Of a DNA stretch of 64,000 nt, positions 63,754 to 64,000 are shown in pieces. Each line of letters begins with the position of its first letter. Positions within the stretch are counted from its first letter, which is position 1. This stretch comes from Alcaligenaceae bacterium (lineage in GTDB: Bacteria; Pseudomonadota; Gammaproteobacteria; Burkholderiales; Burkholderiaceae_B). The position numbers were made by a program, and so were the translations under genes. The DNA is taken from positions 92,387-156,386 of the forward strand of contig JACCEO010000008.1 of assembly GCA_013416485.1 (NCBI GenBank), given 5' to 3'. Below the pieces are notes generated by a model, which was given only the letters and a program-made list of their open reading frames with translations, was not told the origin of the DNA and searched no databases.

Positions 63754-64000
63754 TGAATCACCCTTGGTTTCACGGAGGGTAAAAACTTGAGAGAATACCC
63801 CCATGAGCAATCAATCGAAGTTTTCCCCTGAAGTGCGTGAACGTGCTGTACGTATCGTTCAGGAACAGCGCGACCAATACCCCTCATTGTGGGCGGCGGC
63901 GGCATCCATCGGCCCTAAATTTGACTGTGCCCCGTCCACCTTGGTCGGCTGGGTCAAGCGTTGGGAGGTCGATAACGGTGTACGCGACGGCATGACCAGT
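63754..64000 (+). mobile_element. IS3-family insertion sequence, left part (continues past the window)
   Basis: The element seems to begin with TGAATCACCCTTGGTTTC, resembling the TGAAxCxCCC terminal repeats of the IS3-family group, right where the ectD frame stops matching EctD. An OrfA-type transposase starts at 63804. The right end, the second frame (OrfB with its DDE core) and any target-site duplication lie outside the window. Confidence 0.75.
63804..64000 (+). CDS. IS3-family transposase OrfA, partial
   Basis: The first 65 codons of a small DNA-binding protein: [20 protein letters not shown], then [20 protein letters not shown] and [10 protein letters not shown]. This is a helix-turn-helix of the HTH_Tnp_1/InsE type that recognises the IS ends and normally shifts -1 into OrfB. 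It runs off the right edge of the window. Confidence 0.88.

Overview
The window is a chromosomal segment of a betaproteobacterium, most likely of the family Alcaligenaceae (Bordetella/Achromobacter/Pusillimonas relatives). The evidence is gene order: pnp-rpsO, pssA-psd-ilvC-ilvN-ilvI, serS-rarA-lolA-ftsK facing trxB, icd-DUF1841-cytochromes-MoxR-VWA, and dnaJ-dnaK-grpE-hemH-hrcA facing nadK-recN with fur and bamE-dapB. I recall these blocks as typical of that family but could not run a search. Base composition looks intermediate and I did not compute it. Many starts were moved to the first ATG with a ribosome-binding site, which shortens the longest open frame.

Layout. 1-7187: RNA turnover and ribosome (pnp partial, rpsO), a small lipoprotein, phospholipid synthesis (pssA, psd) and the branched-chain amino acid operon (ilvI-ilvN-ilvC). 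7188-13542: a branched-chain-type amino acid ABC importer (livF-G-M-H) whose binding-protein gene carries an in-frame amber stop, then an acyl-CoA ligase. 13776-17633: a FUSC-family membrane protein, yaaA and a 3-hydroxybutyrate dehydrogenase gene. 17860-27847: an accessory-looking block between tRNA-Ser and serS, with a giant autotransporter carrying a zinc-protease motif and a catabolic-looking locus: a histidinol-dehydrogenase-like enzyme, a LacI regulator, an APC permease and a BisC-like molybdoenzyme. Two identical palindromic operators precede this locus. 27844-35439: core genes (serS, rarA, lolA, ftsK, trxB, smr). 35678-38562: an overlapping pair of a ThDP enzyme and an aminotransferase. 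38712-46579: icd, DUF1841, two cytochromes c, a MoxR ATPase, a VWA protein and an M16 protease. 46643-58465: heat-shock genes with two readable sigma-32 promoters, then hemH, hrcA, nadK, recN, fur, bamE, dapB and murB.

58665-64000: a horizontally acquired tail. A tRNA-Gly gene is followed by a decayed tyrosine integrase, then an ehuB-C-D-A ectoine/hydroxyectoine importer, then the 3' part of an ectoine hydroxylase gene (ectD) cut off by an IS3-family element that runs off the window.

The best candidate for an undescribed system is the 21434-27847 locus. Its parts (operator pair, autoregulated repressor, NAD-type alcohol dehydrogenase, transporter, S/N-oxide reductase) suggest uptake and breakdown of one unidentified small molecule. 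Other points of note are the amber-interrupted livK, the IS-broken ectD, and a hairpin upstream of grpE that combines a terminator with a sigma-32 promoter.
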